From: Microbacterium sp. LWS13-1.2
GTDB lineage: Bacteria; Actinomycetota; Actinomycetes; Actinomycetales; Microbacteriaceae
NCBI RefSeq assembly: GCF_040144835.1
Contig: NZ_CP151632.1
Location: 868,001-932,000, forward strand
Reading direction: 5' to 3'
DNA length: 64,000 bases
Part shown: piece by piece, positions 61,721 to 64,000 of the stretch
How the letters are laid out: each line of letters opens with the position of its first letter
Numbering within the stretch: the stretch's first letter is position 1
Program-made: the position numbers and the translations under genes
The notes under the pieces: generated by a model
What the model saw: only the letters and a program-made list of their open reading frames with translations
Database searches by the model: none
What the model was told of the DNA's origin: nothing

Positions 61721-62042
61721 CCGGCTCCAGACCCTCCGTGACGGCGAGCACCGGCACGCGGCTCGACGCCTCCCTCCTCGCTGCGACGCGGCGCTGCACG
61801 AGGCACAGCACCAGCATGATGGCGCACGAGACGAGGTAGAACGTGTGCAGCGCCCAGATCGGGCCGAGCGGCAGGCTGAACACGTAGAGCGAGTAGACGA
61901 CGTTCGCGACGTTGATCATCGCGATGCTCGCCAGGCTGTACGACGAGACGTCGCCGGTGCGCAGGGCCTTGCGGAGCATGGGCAGGTTGCTGACCGCGAA
62001 GACGACGGTCGATACCGTGCCTGCGATCAGCGGGATGTCCAT
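61638..62042 (-). CDS. PQ-loop / SemiSWEET-like small membrane protein
   Basis: About 134 residues with three helices in the first 85: AGTVSTVVFAVSNLPMLRKA, YSLASIAMINVANVVYSLYV and LHTFYLVSCAIMLVLCLVQR. The NLPMLRKALRTGD turn is the PQ-loop position, and three helices is the SemiSWEET layout, so sugar transport is possible but unproven. The C-terminal 45 residues are disordered and read through 83 bp of the convergent S4-domain gene. ATG 62042 gives the shortest full protein; the ribosome site is weak. Confidence 0.7.
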   Translation of the reverse strand: MDIPLIAGTVSTVVFAVSNLPMLRKALRTGDVSSYSLASIAMINVANVVYSLYVFSLPLGPIWALHTFYLVSCAIMLVLCLVQRRVAARREASSRVPVLAVTEGLEPVTRVPEGDRSPGARAWSGAPRRGRAAP

Positions 62043-62152
62043 ATCGCCACGGTAGGTGCACGCGCCCGCGCGCCGCGTCGGGCGAAGAGCCCATGTTCGG
62101 TGGGCGCCGCGCATGGGTCATTGTGTGTAGACACCCTCCGATGCGCGACCGG

Positions 62153-63775
62153 TCAGACCAGCCCGTTCTCGTACGCGTAGGCGGTCGCCGCGGCTCGGGT
62201 CGAGATGCCGAGCTTGCCGAAGATGTTGGCGAGGTGCCGCGCGACGGTCTTCTCGCTCAGGGACAGCTTTGCGCCGATGCCCCGGTTCGTGAGGCCCGTC
62301 GACACCAGCCGCAGCACCTCGAGCTCGCGCGCGGTGAGGGCGCCGGAGCGCCGATCGCCCATCAGCGCCGCGAGGTCGGCAAGGGCGGGTTCCGCGCCGA
62401 GCTCGAGGAACACCGCGCGGGCCGCCTCGAAGTCCGCTCTCGCCGCCTCGGTCTCGCCGCGCGCGCGAAGTGCATGCCCCGCCAGCACCCGGCTGCGGGC
62501 CGCCTCGTACGGCGCCCCGACCGCGCTCCACGCGTGCGCGGCGGCGCGCGCCGCCTCGAGGGCCCCTGCCGCGCGCCCCTCACCGAGCAGCACCCTCGCG
62601 TCCGCCGTGACGACGGTGGCGTCGAGCATCGGGGTGGCCGTGTCGGGTATCGGTCCGCGAAGCTCCTCCAGCGCGCGACGCGCGGATGCGGGATCGCCCG
62701 CCGCCACCTCGATCTCGATGAGCGCAGGCAGGAGGAACCGTCGGGTGACCGGGTCGGCGCCGGCCGCGCTCCGGCGGATCTCCTCCTGCGCCCGCGCCGT
62801 GCGTCCGAGCGCGAGGTGGAGAAGCGCGAGGCCGGGCTGCGCCTCCCATCCGGAGTCCGCCGCGCGGCGGTACGACTCCTCGGCGGAGTGGAACGCTCCG
62901 CGCAGCCGGGCGAGCTCCCCCAGCTGGTAGGGAGCACCCCAGATCGCCCGGTAGTCGCCCGCCCGGAAGCGCGACAGCGCGAGATCGACGGCCGTCGAAG
63001 CCTCGGCCCACGCGCCCCGCACGAGGAGGAGCGCCGCCTCGAGCGCATGACACTGCCCGCTGAAGGCGATCAGCTGCGGCTGCTCGCCGCACCACCGAGC
63101 CAGCACGGCGGTCCACGCGTCCGCGCGCTCCAGGTCGAAGGCCAGCAGGGCGTCCGGGACCGAGGCACAGGCGATCACGCCGCTCGGCAGCGGCGGGACA
63201 TCGCCGGCTGCGACGGCGGCCATCGCCAGGTCCAGGCATGCGAAGCCCTCGGCCGGCGACCCCGCCTCGATCAGCGACTTGCCGAGGCCGAGTCTCGTGA
63301 ACGCCGCGAGCTCCCGATCGCCCGCGCGCTCGGCGACATCGAGGATCTCCTCGAAGGAGTGGACCGCCTCGGCGGCGTTCCCGCTGCCCAGCTGCCCGAC
63401 GGCCGGCGCCAGCCGGACGAAGCCCGCCAGCGCGCCGGGCTCGGCCATCGCCCCCGCGATCCGCATCGCGCGCGCGGCCCACATCACGCTGTTGGTGAAG
63501 TCGCCCTGCTCGATGAGGGTCAGCGCCAGCCACCCCGCCGAGCGCGCAGCGCCCGCGGTGTCCTGCGCGCCGAGGTGCGCCGAGTAGGCCCGCGACAGCG
63601 CGTCGACGGATACACGCGGCTCACCGCGGAGCAGCGCGGCCGTCGCGAGCGTCTCGAGATCGGATGCCCCGAGCCCGACGCGCGCATCGACACGTGCGAG
63701 CAGCTCGAGCGCGTCTGCCCAGCGCCGGTCCGCCGACGCGGTTCGGCCGGCGTCCAGGTCGCTGGAGATGATCAT
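62153..63775 (-). CDS. LuxR-type regulator with TPR-like helical domain
   Basis: A 540-residue protein without an ATPase. Residues about 10-460 are helical repeats of the TPR type, with segments such as YQLGELARLRGAFHSAEESY and RRAADSGWEAQPGLALLHLA. The C-terminal LuxR HTH (about 475-538) reads LTARELEVLRLVSTGLTNRG, then LSLSEKTVARHLANIFGKLG. It resembles the C-terminal half of LAL regulators standing alone. It has no recognisable partner here; a separate gene ends just upstream near the window edge. Target genes are unknown. Confidence 0.88.
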   Translation of the reverse strand: MIISSDLDAGRTASADRRWADALELLARVDARVGLGASDLETLATAALLRGEPRVSVDALSRAYSAHLGAQDTAGAARSAGWLALTLIEQGDFTNSVMWAARAMRIAGAMAEPGALAGFVRLAPAVGQLGSGNAAEAVHSFEEILDVAERAGDRELAAFTRLGLGKSLIEAGSPAEGFACLDLAMAAVAAGDVPPLPSGVIACASVPDALLAFDLERADAWTAVLARWCGEQPQLIAFSGQCHALEAALLLVRGAWAEASTAVDLALSRFRAGDYRAIWGAPYQLGELARLRGAFHSAEESYRRAADSGWEAQPGLALLHLALGRTARAQEEIRRSAAGADPVTRRFLLPALIEIEVAAGDPASARRALEELRGPIPDTATPMLDATVVTADARVLLGEGRAAGALEAARAAAHAWSAVGAPYEAARSRVLAGHALRARGETEAARADFEAARAVFLELGAEPALADLAALMGDRRSGALTARELEVLRLVSTGLTNRGIGAKLSLSEKTVARHLANIFGKLGISTRAAATAYAYENGLV

Positions 63776-63930
63776 GTCGCTCTCCCGTCGGTCGCGTCCC
63801 GGCCACGGGTCGGCACCGGCGCCCGTCGGATCCTGCGCGAAACGTACCGCCGCCGAGACGCGGCCCGCAAGGCGCGCGCCGCGCCGCAGACCTTCCGCCC
63901 CGCGCGGGCGGCGATTCCGACAGGTCCGTA

Positions 63931-64000
63931 TCAGGCGTCGATCAGGTCGAGCAGCCAGCGGGCACCGCGGACGGCGGCTCCGGTAGCCGTCGCCCTCCCG
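63931..64000 (-). CDS. C-terminal end of a gene running off the window
   Basis: On the minus strand, codons from 63999 down read GRATATGAAVRGARWLLDLIDA and stop at TGA 63931-63933. The amphipathic ending looks like a real protein C terminus, but 22 residues are too few to name a family. The 155 bp between this stop and the LuxR regulator hold no gene. Confidence 0.4.
   Translation of the reverse strand, partial: GRATATGAAVRGARWLLDLIDA

Overview
The window is high-GC DNA with dense, short-spaced genes, strong GGAGG-type ribosome binding sites and leaderless promoters. Gene families such as LtrA, FUSC, DUF7144, double-Lrp and the CE1758/CE1759 pair, together with many GGATGCC/GGCATCC words, point to an actinobacterium, most likely Microbacteriaceae close to Microbacterium (inference; no marker gene is present). 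Roughly 60 intact genes, several pseudogenes, one intact tRNA and one tRNA gene split in two are visible.

Layout. 1-6.6 kb: end of a secreted beta-helix protein, a hairpin-forming repeat family, an aldo/keto reductase, a FUSC-like membrane protein, an L,D-transpeptidase and an NAD(P)-binding reductase. 6.6-14 kb: a four-gene minus-strand operon (MHS-family transporter, YtcJ-like amidohydrolase, ThDP-dependent decarboxylase-like enzyme, agmatinase-family ureohydrolase) with a divergent double-domain Lrp regulator; the content suggests use of a guanidino compound. 14-19.8 kb: lipoate-ligase-like protein, multicopper oxidase with a small membrane partner, flavin amine oxidase, transglutaminase-like protein. 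19.8-21.2 kb: decayed genes.

21.4-29.5 kb: a catabolic operon with a LysR regulator, an RbsA/RbsC/RbsB-type ABC importer, an FMN oxidase closely resembling MftD of the mycofactocin system, and a HpcH/HpaI aldolase, followed upstream by an NmrA-type reductase. 30-37.2 kb: a beta-glucoside locus (sugar transporter, two GH3 enzymes, TetR regulator) with a shared operator-like motif. 37.5-51 kb: cyclase-family hydrolase, frameshifted SnoaL-like gene, SDR, hydroxyacid dehydrogenase, TMEM175-like channel, the CE1758/CE1759 flavin monooxygenase pair with a MarR regulator, a large LuxR (LAL) regulator, AEC transporter, alpha/beta hydrolase, YoaK-like protein and a bicupin.

51.47-58.68 kb: an integrative element inserted in the anticodon loop of a tRNA-Pro(GGG) gene. 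The two halves of the resident tRNA lie at its ends, and joining them across the shared 15-bp core rebuilds an exact 74-nt tRNA. The element carries its own complete tRNA-Pro(GGG), a tyrosine integrase, an AlpA-type excisionase-like protein, a DUF4913 protein, and cargo (HTH/DUF3887 regulator, CPBP protease, PH-like protein, ketopantoate-reductase-like enzyme with a TetR regulator and twin operators). A second, truncated integrase copy inside it shows the island is composite.

58.8-64 kb: chromosomal genes again: GNAT acetyltransferase, LtrA, YhhN-family protein, S4 RNA-binding protein, PQ-loop-like protein, LuxR regulator, and the last codons of a gene running off the edge.
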